From: Mesorhizobium sp. STM 4661
GTDB lineage: Bacteria; Pseudomonadota; Alphaproteobacteria; Rhizobiales; Rhizobiaceae
Direction of reading: 5' to 3'
Length of the DNA stretch: 64,000 nucleotides
Assembly (NCBI RefSeq): GCF_000359125.1
Contig: NZ_CAAF010000017.1
Coordinates: 1-64,000 of the forward strand
Shown: one piece after another, positions 53,814 to 62,597 of the stretch
How positions within the stretch are numbered: the stretch's first letter is position 1
How the letters are laid out: the number at the start of each line of letters is the position of its first letter
Made by a program: the position numbers and the translations under genes
Notes under the pieces: model-generated
What the model was told of the DNA's origin: nothing
Database searches by the model: none
Seen by the model: the letters and a program-made list of their open reading frames with translations, nothing else

Positions 53814-54848
53814 CTACTCGCCCGGGCCCTTGCACGCCACGATCTGCTCCTTGGTGTAGGTGGTCCAGTCCGGGATCGAGATCGAGACCGGCCATTCCGG
53901 GCTGAGCGACGGATCGGCCGCGGCCTTGAGCTTGGCCTTGCCTTCCTCGGTGGCGTTCTCCCAAAGCTGCGGCTCGACCAGCACGGTCTGCTGCGCCGGC
54001 TTCTTGCCGTCGAGGATCCGCAGCGCCAGCGTCACGCCAGCGCCACCGATCGAGCCGGGGTTGGTGACCGCGGCACCGACGAGGTCCTTGACCGAGCTCA
54101 GCTGGCCGACGAAGCCGGCATTGTCGGCGCCGACGATAGGCACCAGCGGCGCCTGCGATTCGACCAGCGCGTCGACGATGACGTTGTCGATGCCGGACGT
54201 CCAGACGCCGTTGATCGGCGTTCCGGTGGCGAGGAAGGACAGCATCTGCTGCTTGGCCTGGTCCTGCTGCCAGCCGGTGAAAACTTCCTGCGCGACCTTC
54301 ACGTCGGGGAATTCGGCCAGCGCCTTCTTGAAGCCCTTGTCGCGGTCGCTGTCGGCGGAAGCGCCGGCGGCGCCACGCATGTAGAACACCTCGCCCTTGC
54401 CGCCCATCTGCTGGAACAGCCATTTGGCGCCGAGATAGGCATACTGCTCCTGGTTGTTGGAGATGATGTAGGCCGACGGTTCGGTGACCGCCTGGTCGAC
54501 GGCGACGACGACGATGCCGGCCTTGGTGGCTTCCTCCAGGCCCGCCTTGATGCCGGCCGGATCGGCCGGGTTGACGACGATGGCGTTGACCTTGGCGCTG
54601 ATCAAATTGCGGATGTCCTCGAGCTGGCCGGCCGCATCGGTGTTGCGGTGGGCGATGTTCAGCTTCGTCACCTCGCCGGAAGCCAGCGCCTGCGCCTTCA
54701 TCGCGCAGATCATCTCCTCGCGCCAGCCATTGCCCTGCACGGTGTTGGAGATGCCGATCGTGTATTTGCCCTCGGCGGACGAGACGCCCACCGAAGCCAG
54801 GAAGGCCGCGCTGGCAAGCAACGGGACCATGGTCAGATATTTTTTCAT
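53814..54848 (-). CDS. Ribose-type ABC transporter periplasmic sugar-binding protein
   Basis: A 344-residue exported protein: signal peptide MKKYLTMVPLLASAAFLASVGVSSAEG, then a type I periplasmic fold (YTIGISNTVQGNGWREEMICAMKAQAL, AIVVNPADPAGIKAGLEEATKAGIVVVAVDQAV, PIVGADNAGFVGQL). ATG 54848 is preferred to 54866 because GGAGGAG sits eight bases upstream. The ligand is likely a sugar or polyol, given the catabolic genes upstream. Confidence 0.9.
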   Translation of the reverse strand: MKKYLTMVPLLASAAFLASVGVSSAEGKYTIGISNTVQGNGWREEMICAMKAQALASGEVTKLNIAHRNTDAAGQLEDIRNLISAKVNAIVVNPADPAGIKAGLEEATKAGIVVVAVDQAVTEPSAYIISNNQEQYAYLGAKWLFQQMGGKGEVFYMRGAAGASADSDRDKGFKKALAEFPDVKVAQEVFTGWQQDQAKQQMLSFLATGTPINGVWTSGIDNVIVDALVESQAPLVPIVGADNAGFVGQLSSVKDLVGAAVTNPGSIGGAGVTLALRILDGKKPAQQTVLVEPQLWENATEEGKAKLKAAADPSLSPEWPVSISIPDWTTYTKEQIVACKGPGE

Positions 54849-54923
54849 TTTGGTACTCCTCCACATTGATTTCAGTTCCAGTTCCAGGGCCCTGACAAGA
54901 TCAAAGCCAAGCCGTTTCTCCCG

Positions 54924-55838
54924 TCATTTGACGAAGGGGCGCAGCACATCGCGGGCCAGCAGAAATCCCCGCTTGACCTTGTCGTCGCTCCCTTCAAACC
55001 GCCGGTCCTCGTGCTCGATGATGATGGGCCCGTCATAGCCGGCCCGGTAGAGGCCGGAAAAGATGATTTTCCAGTCGACATCGCCGAGCCCCGGCATGCG
55101 CGGCACCTGCCAGCCTATGCCAGCCGAAAGGATTCCGCGCTCATAGAGCCCATCATGATCAATCATCAGGTCCTTGGCGTGGACATGCAGCATGTAGGGC
55201 CCGAATTCCCTGATGAAGCGGGCCTGGTCGATCATCTGCCAGACCAGATGCGACGGGTCGAAATTCATGCCGACATCGCCGCCCCAGGCCTCGAGAATGC
55301 GGCGCCAGACTTGCGGCGAATATGCGATGTTGTGCCCGCCCGGCCACTCGTCATAGCTGAAGATCATCGGGCAGTTCTCGAAGGCGAGCTTGACGCCATG
55401 GTCGCGCGCATGGGCGACGATCGAGGGCCAGACCTTGAGCGCTTCCTCCCAGTTGACGTCGACGGTCTTGGAAGCGTCGCCGCCGCAGAAGGTGTTGACG
55501 ACAGGCACGCCCATATTGGCGGCCAGCACGATCACCATCTTCAGATGGTCGATCACGGTCCGGCGGTGGCTCAGATCGGGATGCAGCGGATTAGGGTAAT
55601 AGCCGAGGCCGGACACGGACAGGTTCATCTGCGCCAGCGACGCCACGATCTCCTTTGCCTGGGATGGCGAGGTCGAGGCGGCATCGATATGGCTGGTGCC
55701 GGCATAGCGCCGGCTGGCGCCGGAAGATTTCGGCCAGCAGGCGATTTCCAGCGCCTCGAAGCCGACCGAACTCGACCAATCGGCGACCTCGCCGAGCGGC
55801 GTTTCCGCGAATGGTGCGGTGAGCAGTCCAAGCTTCAT
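54924..55838 (-). CDS. Sugar phosphate isomerase/epimerase-like TIM-barrel protein
   Basis: A 304-residue TIM barrel of the AP-endonuclease-2/xylose-isomerase-like superfamily: MKLGLLTAPFAETPLGEVADWSSSVGFEALEI, GVKLAFENCPM (metal-binding Glu) near residue 150, VGMNFDPSHLVWQ near 190, YMLHVHAKDL near 215 and IIIEHEDRRF near 280, the Glu/Asp/His/Glu metal ligands. Likely epimerises or isomerises a free sugar brought in by the adjacent transporter. Confidence 0.85.
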   Translation of the reverse strand: MKLGLLTAPFAETPLGEVADWSSSVGFEALEIACWPKSSGASRRYAGTSHIDAASTSPSQAKEIVASLAQMNLSVSGLGYYPNPLHPDLSHRRTVIDHLKMVIVLAANMGVPVVNTFCGGDASKTVDVNWEEALKVWPSIVAHARDHGVKLAFENCPMIFSYDEWPGGHNIAYSPQVWRRILEAWGGDVGMNFDPSHLVWQMIDQARFIREFGPYMLHVHAKDLMIDHDGLYERGILSAGIGWQVPRMPGLGDVDWKIIFSGLYRAGYDGPIIIEHEDRRFEGSDDKVKRGFLLARDVLRPFVK

Positions 55839-55875
55839 ATTGCCTCCCCTGGTCGTGAATTCACGACCGACTCTA

Positions 55876-57417
55876 CTATGCCGATTGTGCCGGCCGCTTC
55901 AACCGTGCGGGCTCGCCTTGTTCCAGACTGTGCCTGACGGCGGCCATCGGATCGTCCGAGAGCAGCTTGTCGAGCGCGGATGTGACGGCCCCGCGGAAGT
56001 CGCCGTTCGTGGCAAGGCCCGGGTCGAAAATGGTGTCGATGGCGAGGATACCGGCCGCCAGCATCTCCGGGTCACGGCCAGTTGCGTCGGCTATTTCAGC
56101 GACCTTGCCGGCATAGGGGTCCGATACCGGCCAGCGCTTGCCGAACCTTGCCGAGGCCTGGATCAGATAGGCAATCCAGCCGGCGACGGGCACCGATAGA
56201 AGTGCGATGCTTTCGCCTTTCGCCAGGCGGTCGCGGATCGGATTGAGCAGGCGCTGTACGATCTTCTGCGAGCCATCGGTGGCGATCTGGTGATTGCGAT
56301 GGCGGATCGCTGTGTTCCTGAGGCGGCCAAGGCTCTGCTCGACATAGGCCTGCGGCGCCACACCGGGCACCGGCATCAGCGTCGGCAGCGTCTCCTCGAC
56401 CAGCATGCGGCGAACGAAGGCGGCCAGCAGCGGATCGGCGATGGCATCCGACGTGTGCTCGAGGCCGGCCAGTACGCCGAGCGTGGCGAGCGTCGTCTGG
56501 GCGCCGTTGAGCACCCGCATCTTGAGGTGTTCGAAAGGGGTGACGTCGCCGACGAAAGTCGCCCCGACCAGATCCCAGCGCGGCACGCGGCCGGCGAATT
56601 TCTGCTCGATCACCCATTGCCGGAACGGTTCGCCGACGACGACGGCGGCGTCGTGATAGCCGAAACGCCGCGCCACCAACTCGATGTCGGCCGGCGTGGT
56701 CGCCGGCGCAATGCGATCGACCATGGCCGAGGGAAAGGCGACGTTGGCTGATATCCAGTCGGCCAGGCCGTTGTTGCGACGGCTGGCGAGAGCCTGCACG
56801 ACAGTCTCCAGGATGACGCCGTTGGTTGGGATGTTGTCGCAGGAGAGCAGCGTCACCGGACGCCCGTGCGAGGCCATGCGCAGCTCCAGCGCCCGCGCCA
56901 GCATGCCGGGCACGCTGCGCGGCGTCTGGGGGTTGGCGAGATCGTGGACGATATCGGGATGGTCGAGATCGAGCGCGCCATTCGAGGGAATTTGGCAATA
57001 GCCCTTCTCGGTCACGGTCAGCGTGACCATGTCGATGCCGGATGAGGCCAGCACCTCGAGCGCGGGTGCAGCGCTTTCCTGGCTGTCGACAACCCTAACG
57101 ATGCCGCCGATGACGCGCGCTTCGACATGAATGTCTTGCCGGATCAGGCGCGTGTAGAGGCCGCCCTGGCCGCCCAGCGTCTCGGCGAGGCGAGGCGGAC
57201 GGATGTTGATGCCGATCACGCCCCAGGAATCCGGACGGTGGGACAAGAGATCGTCGGTGTACTCGGCCTGATGGCAGCGATGGAAGGCACCGACACCGAT
57301 ATGAGCCATGCCAGGCGCAAGCGCTGTCCGGTCGTAGGATGGTTTCTGGACGGCGGAAGGGAGCCGGCTAAGCAGTTCCGGGCCGAGCGTTTCTACCGGC
57401 GCGGCAGCGGCCCTCAC
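55876..57417 (-). CDS. Mannitol-dehydrogenase-family NAD oxidoreductase (fructuronate/tagaturonate reductase-like)
   Basis: A ~513-residue enzyme: N-terminal Rossmann MAHIGVGAFHRCHQAEYTDDLL near residue 45, then VTLTVTEKGYCQIPSNG near 145, VTLLSCDNIPTNG near 200, and the catalytic helix FEHLKMRVLNGAQTTLATLGVLAG near 325 with its Lys. Family members act on mannitol, arabinitol, fructuronate and related compounds. The start is GTG 57417, overlapping the SDR stop (GTGA at 57414-57417); a longer frame runs back through the SDR gene and is rejected. Confidence 0.85.
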   Translation of the reverse strand: MRAAAAPVETLGPELLSRLPSAVQKPSYDRTALAPGMAHIGVGAFHRCHQAEYTDDLLSHRPDSWGVIGINIRPPRLAETLGGQGGLYTRLIRQDIHVEARVIGGIVRVVDSQESAAPALEVLASSGIDMVTLTVTEKGYCQIPSNGALDLDHPDIVHDLANPQTPRSVPGMLARALELRMASHGRPVTLLSCDNIPTNGVILETVVQALASRRNNGLADWISANVAFPSAMVDRIAPATTPADIELVARRFGYHDAAVVVGEPFRQWVIEQKFAGRVPRWDLVGATFVGDVTPFEHLKMRVLNGAQTTLATLGVLAGLEHTSDAIADPLLAAFVRRMLVEETLPTLMPVPGVAPQAYVEQSLGRLRNTAIRHRNHQIATDGSQKIVQRLLNPIRDRLAKGESIALLSVPVAGWIAYLIQASARFGKRWPVSDPYAGKVAEIADATGRDPEMLAAGILAIDTIFDPGLATNGDFRGAVTSALDKLLSDDPMAAVRHSLEQGEPARLKRPAQSA

Positions 57418-58196
57418 CGGTTCGCTCCCACGACCCATTGCTCCTGGTCGATCAGCGCGCCGGTCATCGGTCCGGAAGCATCGGAAAGCAAGAAGACTGC
57501 GAGGTTGGCCACGTCGCCGGCAGCAAGCAGGCGGCCAAAGGGTTGCGATGCGTTCGCGGCGTCGAGCCAGCCGGGGCCAAGCCCAAGCGTTTGCGCCTGC
57601 ATGATGCGTTCCGCCGGCGTGTCGGTCCAGCCGACATTGATGCCGTTGACGCGGATGCGGTCGAAACGATGCGCGTTGGCTGCGTTGCGGGTCAGCGTGG
57701 CGAGCGCGCCCTTGGTGGCGGAATAGACGGCCAGTTCCGGCGAGCCGCAATGCGCATTGATCGACAGGATGTTGACGATGGCGCCGCCTTGCCCGCGCTT
57801 GACCATATCGGCGATGGCCGCCTGCATGAGAAAAAATGGCGCGCGGGCATTGACGGCGAAAAGGGAAGCCCAATCGTCGAGATCGGCATCGAGGAAGGAA
57901 GCGCGGTCGGTGAGGCCGGCGGCGTTGACCAGCCCATCGATGCGCCCGAAGCGAGAAATGCAGGCTTCCACCAGCAGCACTGGGGCAGCAGGGTCGGCGA
58001 GCTCGGCTGCGACAAAGGCTGTCGGCGTGCCGATGGCGGAAAGCTGAGCCGCGGCCTCCGCGCCGCGCCGTTCGTCGCGGCCGGTGATCAGCAGGCCGGT
58101 TGCGCCGGATCGCGCGAGCTCCTCGGCGATCGCGCGGCCGATGCCTTGCGTGGCGCCGGTGACCAGCACCACCTTGTCGTCAAGCCGAAGCTCCAT
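57414..58196 (-). CDS. SDR-family sugar or polyol dehydrogenase
   Basis: A 260-residue classical short-chain dehydrogenase: nucleotide-binding TGATQGIGRA near residue 14, LVNAAG near 88, catalytic Ser/Tyr/Lys in NILSINAH..YSATKGALATL near 140-160, and IRVNGINVGWTDTP. First structural gene of the operon, ending inside the start of the mannitol-dehydrogenase-type gene. Confidence 0.88.
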   Translation of the reverse strand: MELRLDDKVVLVTGATQGIGRAIAEELARSGATGLLITGRDERRGAEAAAQLSAIGTPTAFVAAELADPAAPVLLVEACISRFGRIDGLVNAAGLTDRASFLDADLDDWASLFAVNARAPFFLMQAAIADMVKRGQGGAIVNILSINAHCGSPELAVYSATKGALATLTRNAANAHRFDRIRVNGINVGWTDTPAERIMQAQTLGLGPGWLDAANASQPFGRLLAAGDVANLAVFLLSDASGPMTGALIDQEQWVVGANR

Positions 58197-58260
58197 TCCT
58201 CCTCCCGGAACAAAGTTTCTAGTTTTCTAGATATGGAATGCTGGTTCCCGATAGTCAATT

Positions 58261-58287
58261 ATGCCAGTGACGATTATGCCAGTGACG
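58261..58287. repeat. Tandem copy of ATGCCAGTGACG
   Basis: ATGCCAGTGACG occurs at 58261-58272 and 58276-58287, separated by ATT, just past the 3' end of the RpiR gene and ~65 bases before the SDR start. Probably slippage; a regulator site is possible. Confidence 0.5.
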
Positions 58288-58290
58288 TTT

Positions 58291-59193
58291 TCAGGCGGTG
58301 CGGCGCGCGACCACGCCGTGCACGAGCGCCATGCCGACGGCGAGCGAGGCGGCAAGCGAGCGGAAGCCGGCGAAATCCTGCTCGACCACCTCCAGCCAGG
58401 TATCCGAGAGCTGAACCAAGGGAGAAAACGTGCTGTCGGTGATGGTGACGATGCGCGCCTTGCGCTCATGGGCGACGGCGACGAGATCCGGTGTGATCGA
58501 ATTGTAAGGGCTGAAGGAGACCGCCAGCACCGCGTCGCGGCTGCCGATGCAGCCGACCTGGTCAAGCGCCGTGGAGCCGACATTGTCGACCAGCACATTG
58601 CGCACGCCCTGCTGCGACAGAGTGAGCGAGAGATAGGTGGTGACGGGAAAGGCGCGCTTGCTGCCGATCACGTAGATAAGGTCGGCATTCGCCAGGAGAT
58701 CGACCATACGCTCGAAACTGGCGATGTCGAAGTCCTTGTCGATGCGGCCGAGCGAGGCCTGCGAGGCGCCGACCAGGCCATTGAGAAAATGCAGATTGGC
58801 GTTGGGCTCGGCCGCCGCCTGTTCCTGCCCGTCGCGCGCCCTTCCTTCGGGCCAGGATCCCTTGACATGGTCCTTGAACAGGCCCTGGAAATCGGAAAAG
58901 CCGGCATAGCCGAAGATCTGGGCAAAGCGCACCAGCGTCGAGGGCTGCACGCCGGCCTGCTCGGCGACCTGGGCGATGGTGCCGAGCGCCACGTCGCTCG
59001 GATGCTGCCACAGGAAGATGGCGACCTGGCGCAGGCGCTTTGGAAAATGCACCGTGCCGGACGACAGCACGGCGCGTAGCTCCTCATAGGTCCGCGGCTT
59101 GGTGTAGCCAAGCGCGGCGAGCGAACGGCCACGCTTGCGGGCCGCCGCCTCGTCGGCGATGGATCGTCCTGATGACTTGCTTGCCCCACTCAT
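58291..59193 (-). CDS. MurR/RpiR-family transcriptional regulator
   Basis: A 300-residue regulator: N-terminal HTH_6 domain (LRQVAIFLWQHPSDVALGTIAQVAEQAGVQPSTLVRFAQIFGYAGFSDFQGLFKDH, residues ~55-110) and a C-terminal SIS phosphosugar-binding domain (LLANADLIYVIGSKRAFPVTTYLSLTLSQQGVRNVLVD ... RDAVLAVSFSPYNSIT). It heads the operon for the mannitol-dehydrogenase-type pathway and presumably senses a phosphorylated sugar intermediate. Confidence 0.9.
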   Translation of the reverse strand: MSGASKSSGRSIADEAAARKRGRSLAALGYTKPRTYEELRAVLSSGTVHFPKRLRQVAIFLWQHPSDVALGTIAQVAEQAGVQPSTLVRFAQIFGYAGFSDFQGLFKDHVKGSWPEGRARDGQEQAAAEPNANLHFLNGLVGASQASLGRIDKDFDIASFERMVDLLANADLIYVIGSKRAFPVTTYLSLTLSQQGVRNVLVDNVGSTALDQVGCIGSRDAVLAVSFSPYNSITPDLVAVAHERKARIVTITDSTFSPLVQLSDTWLEVVEQDFAGFRSLAASLAVGMALVHGVVARRTA

Positions 59194-59297
59194 AATTTCA
59201 GGCTAGCGCGATACGATCGTTTTACAATATGAAAATTGGAAATCGTGTTCGAAAGCGGTGGGGGTTCGGCAGGGATTGGCGGAAGCCTCTCCAACGT

Positions 59298-59481
59298 CGT
59301 CATCCTAGGGCGAAGCAGGAGCGGAGCTCCGTCGCGGAGACCCTAGGATCCATACCGTGACGGTTGTCGAGGAAAGCAGCGGAAGAGAAGATTCTGCACC
59401 GTAGAATCGCTCTGATGTCACGGCATGGATCCTGGGGTCCGCGCCGCGTCGCTGCGCTCCTTGCTACGCCCCAGGATGACG
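59298..59481. repeat. Palindromic intergenic element, family C
   Basis: An imperfect inverted repeat: left arm CGTCATCCTAGGGCGAAGC ... ACCCTAGGATCCATACCGTGAC; right arm GTCACGGCATGGATCCTGGGG ... GCCCCAGGATGACG. The centre is ~55 bases. It fills most of the gap between rpiR and the dehydrogenase gene; no ORF is supported there. Confidence 0.85.
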
Positions 59482-59505
59482 AAGCGATAGGTGGAGGAGC
59501 TTGAA

Positions 59506-60690
59506 ATGGTCTACGCAACATCGGACGGATCGACGGGCACGCGCCTCAGGGTAGGCATGGTGGGGGGAGGCCGCAATGCCTTCATCGGCGCCGTGCACCG
59601 GCTGGCCATGCGGCTCGACGACCAGATCGCGCTGGTCGCCGGCGCGCTGTCCTCGGATCCTGAAAACGCGGCCGCGTCCGCCGCCGAGATCGGCATCGCC
59701 CAGGATCGAAGCTACGCCGACTACCACACGATGGCGCGAGCGGAGGCGGCCCGGCCGGACGGCATCGAAGCGGTCGTCATCGTGACGCCCAACCATCTGC
59801 ACGCGCCGATCGCCACGGCTTTCCTTGACGCTGGCATCGACGTCATCTGCGACAAGCCGCTGTCGACGACGCTGGGCGAGGCGCAAGCGCTGGTAGCGCT
59901 GGCGCGGGCGAAAAACCGCAAATTCGTCGTCACGCTCAACAACACCGGCTATGCCATGGTGCGGCAGGCGCGTGAAATGGTGGCGGCGGGCGAACTCGGC
60001 CGCATCGTCTCCGTCCATGCCGCCTATATCCAGGACTGGCTGACACTGCCGATCGATGCGCAGGGCCAGAAGCAGGCGGAATGGCGCACCGACCCGGCGC
60101 GGGCCGGGCAATCGGCGGTGCTGGCCGATATCGGCGTGCATGCATTCAACCTGGCGAGTTTCATCTCGGGCTGCGAGGCTGAGGCGGTCGCGGCCGATCT
60201 GTTCACCGCCGTGCCGGGGCGGCGGCTCGACGACAATGCGCATGTGCTGGTGCGCTGGTCGGGCGGGGCGCGTGGCACGATCCTGGCCAGCCAGACCTCG
60301 CCCGGCCACTATAACGATCTCTCCGTGCGCATCCATGGCGACAAGGCCGGGCTCGAATGGTCGGGCACGCGACCGGAAGAGTTGCGCTTCTCCAGATATG
60401 GCGAGGAAACACGCACGCTGGTGCGCGGCGGCCATGGCTCGTCCGAGGCAAGCCGGCGGGTGTCGCGCATGCCGGCAGCGCACCCCGAAGGCTATATCGA
60501 AGCGTTCGCCAATCTCTACCGCGATGCCGCCGACATCATCCGCGTCCATCGCTCGGGCGGCGCGGTCGATCCGGCGCAGGCCGCTCAGGTGCCCGACGTC
60601 ATAGACGGCGCGCGCGGCGTGAAGTTCGTCGCGGCGGCCGTCGCTTCAAGTTCCGCCGGCGGAACCTGGACGCCTGCCTTGTTTTCCTGA
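59506..60690 (+). CDS. Gfo/Idh/MocA-family oxidoreductase
   Basis: A 394-residue NAD(P)-dependent dehydrogenase: Rossmann RVGMVGGGRNAFIGAVHRLA near residue 14, IVTPNHLHAPIATAFLDAGIDVICDKPLSTT near 95 with the conserved Lys-Pro, and DIGVHAFNLASFISG near 205 with the catalytic Asp/His. ATG 59506 follows GGTGGAGGAG. Divergent from the RpiR operon and probably part of the same sugar pathway. Confidence 0.88.
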   Translation: MVYATSDGSTGTRLRVGMVGGGRNAFIGAVHRLAMRLDDQIALVAGALSSDPENAAASAAEIGIAQDRSYADYHTMARAEAARPDGIEAVVIVTPNHLHAPIATAFLDAGIDVICDKPLSTTLGEAQALVALARAKNRKFVVTLNNTGYAMVRQAREMVAAGELGRIVSVHAAYIQDWLTLPIDAQGQKQAEWRTDPARAGQSAVLADIGVHAFNLASFISGCEAEAVAADLFTAVPGRRLDDNAHVLVRWSGGARGTILASQTSPGHYNDLSVRIHGDKAGLEWSGTRPEELRFSRYGEETRTLVRGGHGSSEASRRVSRMPAAHPEGYIEAFANLYRDAADIIRVHRSGGAVDPAQAAQVPDVIDGARGVKFVAAAVASSSAGGTWTPALFS

Positions 60691-60740
60691 GTTTGGTTGG
60701 CTTTGATCCGCATCGAGGGGGCTCGATAGTTCCTGCGCTG

Positions 60741-61994
60741 TCAGAAGTTCGGTAGCAGCAGCATGGCGCAGTAGCCGGCGGCTGCGGCGATAAGGGTCGC
60801 TACAACCAGCGGCAACCAGAATCTGGCCGGGCCGGCAAATATTGCCAGCGAGACGCGACCGATCGCGTTTGCCGCAAGCGCCGCGAGTACTGCCTGACCC
60901 GCGGTCTCGACAGGGACCGAATGCTTGACCAGACGCAACGCGCTGAGCACCGAGACATCGACATCGAACGTGCCCGCAAGCGCTGAGCTCGCCAGCAGGC
61001 CGCGTCCGCCGAATTGAGCAGCCAATGCAGCGCTCGCGGTCGCCACGACCGCAAAGAGCAAAGCGAAGAGCAGCAACGGTCCCAATTCGAATGGATTGCG
61101 TGTCAGTGTATCGCTTTTGCGATCCCCGCCGGCGCGAGCCAACAGGAACGCTCCGCAGGCTGCGAAGACGAGCGCCGCGCCGATCGCGGGGATGCCGACC
61201 GTGACGAACACGCTTGGCTCGATGATCAGAACCACGGCGCAAACGCGCAACACCGAAACCATCGCCGCCAGCGAAGCAGCGCCGGCAAGCGGCAGAGGAT
61301 TGCTTGCCGACATGGCGTTGCGGGCAAGCGCCACGGTTACGGCGGTGGATGAGACGATTGCACCGGTGAGCGAGCTGACGAGCAGGCCGCGCGTGGTTCC
61401 GAGGACGCGAACGGCAACATAGCCAGCGAACGATATCGATGCCATCAGCACCGTGAGGAACCAGACCTCCCATGGATTGAAACCGCCCCACGGGTCCAGC
61501 GTCCGGTTTGGCAGCAAGGGCAAAACGATCGCGGTCATCACCGCCAGGATCAGCGCCGAACGAAGTTCGACCCAGGTCAATCGCTTCAGAAGGCCGTGCA
61601 GGATCTCGCGACTGGCAAGCACCGCCGCGAGTGCTGCCCCTCCGGCAGCCGCGGCCCGGTAATCGCCGGAGACGGAAAGGGCGCCGAGCGCGAAAACGCC
61701 AAGGGCCGCTATGACTCCCGTAACGCTGAAATCCTTGTCATGGGCAGCCTCACGCGCCTTGTACCAGGCGAAAATCGCGGCGAAGGCGATGAATCCGCCG
61801 ACCAGCACGGAAACGGCGTCGAACGCATCGGCCAGCGCTGCGAGAATACCGCCGAGCAGACCGGATATGCCGAACGTCCGAATTCCGGCCGTCCGGCTGC
61901 GATCGGGCGCGTCCCGTTCGCGCCAGCCGCGCTCCAATCCGACAAGCAGGCCTATTGCCAGCGCGAGTCCGAGCCGGGCGATGAGCGAGTCCAT
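60741..61994 (-). CDS. MgtC/SapB plus DUF4010 membrane protein
   Basis: A 417-residue protein: N-terminal MgtC-like region (LGLALAIGLLVGLERGWRER, TFGISGLLGGILAALAD), then a second multi-span DUF4010 region with TGAIVSSTAVTVALAR and STxxDV-like SALAGTFDVDVSVLSALRL. About twelve spans in total. The biological role of this fusion is unknown; MgtC homologues respond to low magnesium. ATG 61994 (MDSLIARLG) is chosen over 62090, whose extra residues overlap the thioredoxin-like gene. Confidence 0.8.
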   Translation of the reverse strand: MDSLIARLGLALAIGLLVGLERGWRERDAPDRSRTAGIRTFGISGLLGGILAALADAFDAVSVLVGGFIAFAAIFAWYKAREAAHDKDFSVTGVIAALGVFALGALSVSGDYRAAAAGGAALAAVLASREILHGLLKRLTWVELRSALILAVMTAIVLPLLPNRTLDPWGGFNPWEVWFLTVLMASISFAGYVAVRVLGTTRGLLVSSLTGAIVSSTAVTVALARNAMSASNPLPLAGAASLAAMVSVLRVCAVVLIIEPSVFVTVGIPAIGAALVFAACGAFLLARAGGDRKSDTLTRNPFELGPLLLFALLFAVVATASAALAAQFGGRGLLASSALAGTFDVDVSVLSALRLVKHSVPVETAGQAVLAALAANAIGRVSLAIFAGPARFWLPLVVATLIAAAAGYCAMLLLPNF

Positions 61995-62007
61995 GTCTGG
62001 CGGGCCT

Positions 62008-62316
62008 TCAGGTGGCGGCCATCGGCAGATGGTTGCCAACCCACCTGACGATCTGCCCCGTTGCGCCAGATTCGGTTGCCGCAGCTTCATGGGCCAGCGC
62101 CATCATCTTGCAGGGGCAGCACCGGGGTGCCCAGACATCGACGACGGGGAGGCTGCTGCGCGTGATCTGATGATCGAAAATCCGGGCGTCCACGTCCGGA
62201 TGGCCCGAGAACAGCTTGCTGCCGCACTTCGCGTCCCCGGCATTGCATGCCGACGGCAGGCGATTGCTTCCGCCGCAACTGCCGCAAACCACCTGATTTT
62301 CCTGTGCCATGGCCAT
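62008..62316 (-). CDS. Truncated thioredoxin-2-like protein with CCPC active site
   Basis: A 102-residue protein. The N-terminus has the thioredoxin-2 zinc finger (VVCGSCGGSNRLP ... AKCGSKLF), then the thioredoxin strand LPVVDVWAPRCCPCKMMALAHEAAATESG. The usual active site WCGPC is RCCPC here, and the fold stops soon after, lacking the second half (normal length is about 145 residues). Either a degenerate gene or a small redox or zinc protein. It ends 13 bases before the MgtC-type gene, so they may be co-transcribed. Confidence 0.6.
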   Translation of the reverse strand: MAMAQENQVVCGSCGGSNRLPSACNAGDAKCGSKLFSGHPDVDARIFDHQITRSSLPVVDVWAPRCCPCKMMALAHEAAATESGATGQIVRWVGNHLPMAAT

Positions 62317-62421
62317 TCACCTATTGATATCATCATTTATGTGCGTTGGAGACGTCCTTCGCCATGTCGGGTGCGTATCGCGGTTGGCGAGTGAAGGACG
62401 ATCAGCACTGTTTCACCGACT

Positions 62422-62433
62422 TTCACCGGTGAA
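62422..62433. promoter_or_regulatory. Perfect palindrome TTCACCGGTGAA with adjacent half-site
   Basis: TTCACCGGTGAA is at 62422-62433, with TTCACCG repeated at 62412-62418. It lies in the 281-base divergent gap between the thioredoxin-like gene and the multicopper oxidase. No other feature is evident in the gap. Confidence 0.45.
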
Positions 62434-62597
62434 CGAAGCTCCTGCTTCGATCACGAGGTTTCGATCAATATGGTGCTGGTCGGCATGGTATGGCCGTGAT
62501 CCGATGTGCCGGTGTCAGGAACCCGTGCCGGTTACGTCGCTCATGACTTGGGTCACGATGGTTCGGCCCCAAGTCGTCTTTTTCAGCCGGAGCGCAC

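Noticed and set aside
55876..57873. 665-codon frame for the mannitol-dehydrogenase-type gene
   Set aside because: The first ~150 codons are antiframe to the SDR gene; GTG 57417 gives the normal family length.
44230..59481. Long palindromes as CRISPR arrays or insertion sequences
   Set aside because: They have no regular spacers and no transposase; each is a single hairpin-type element.
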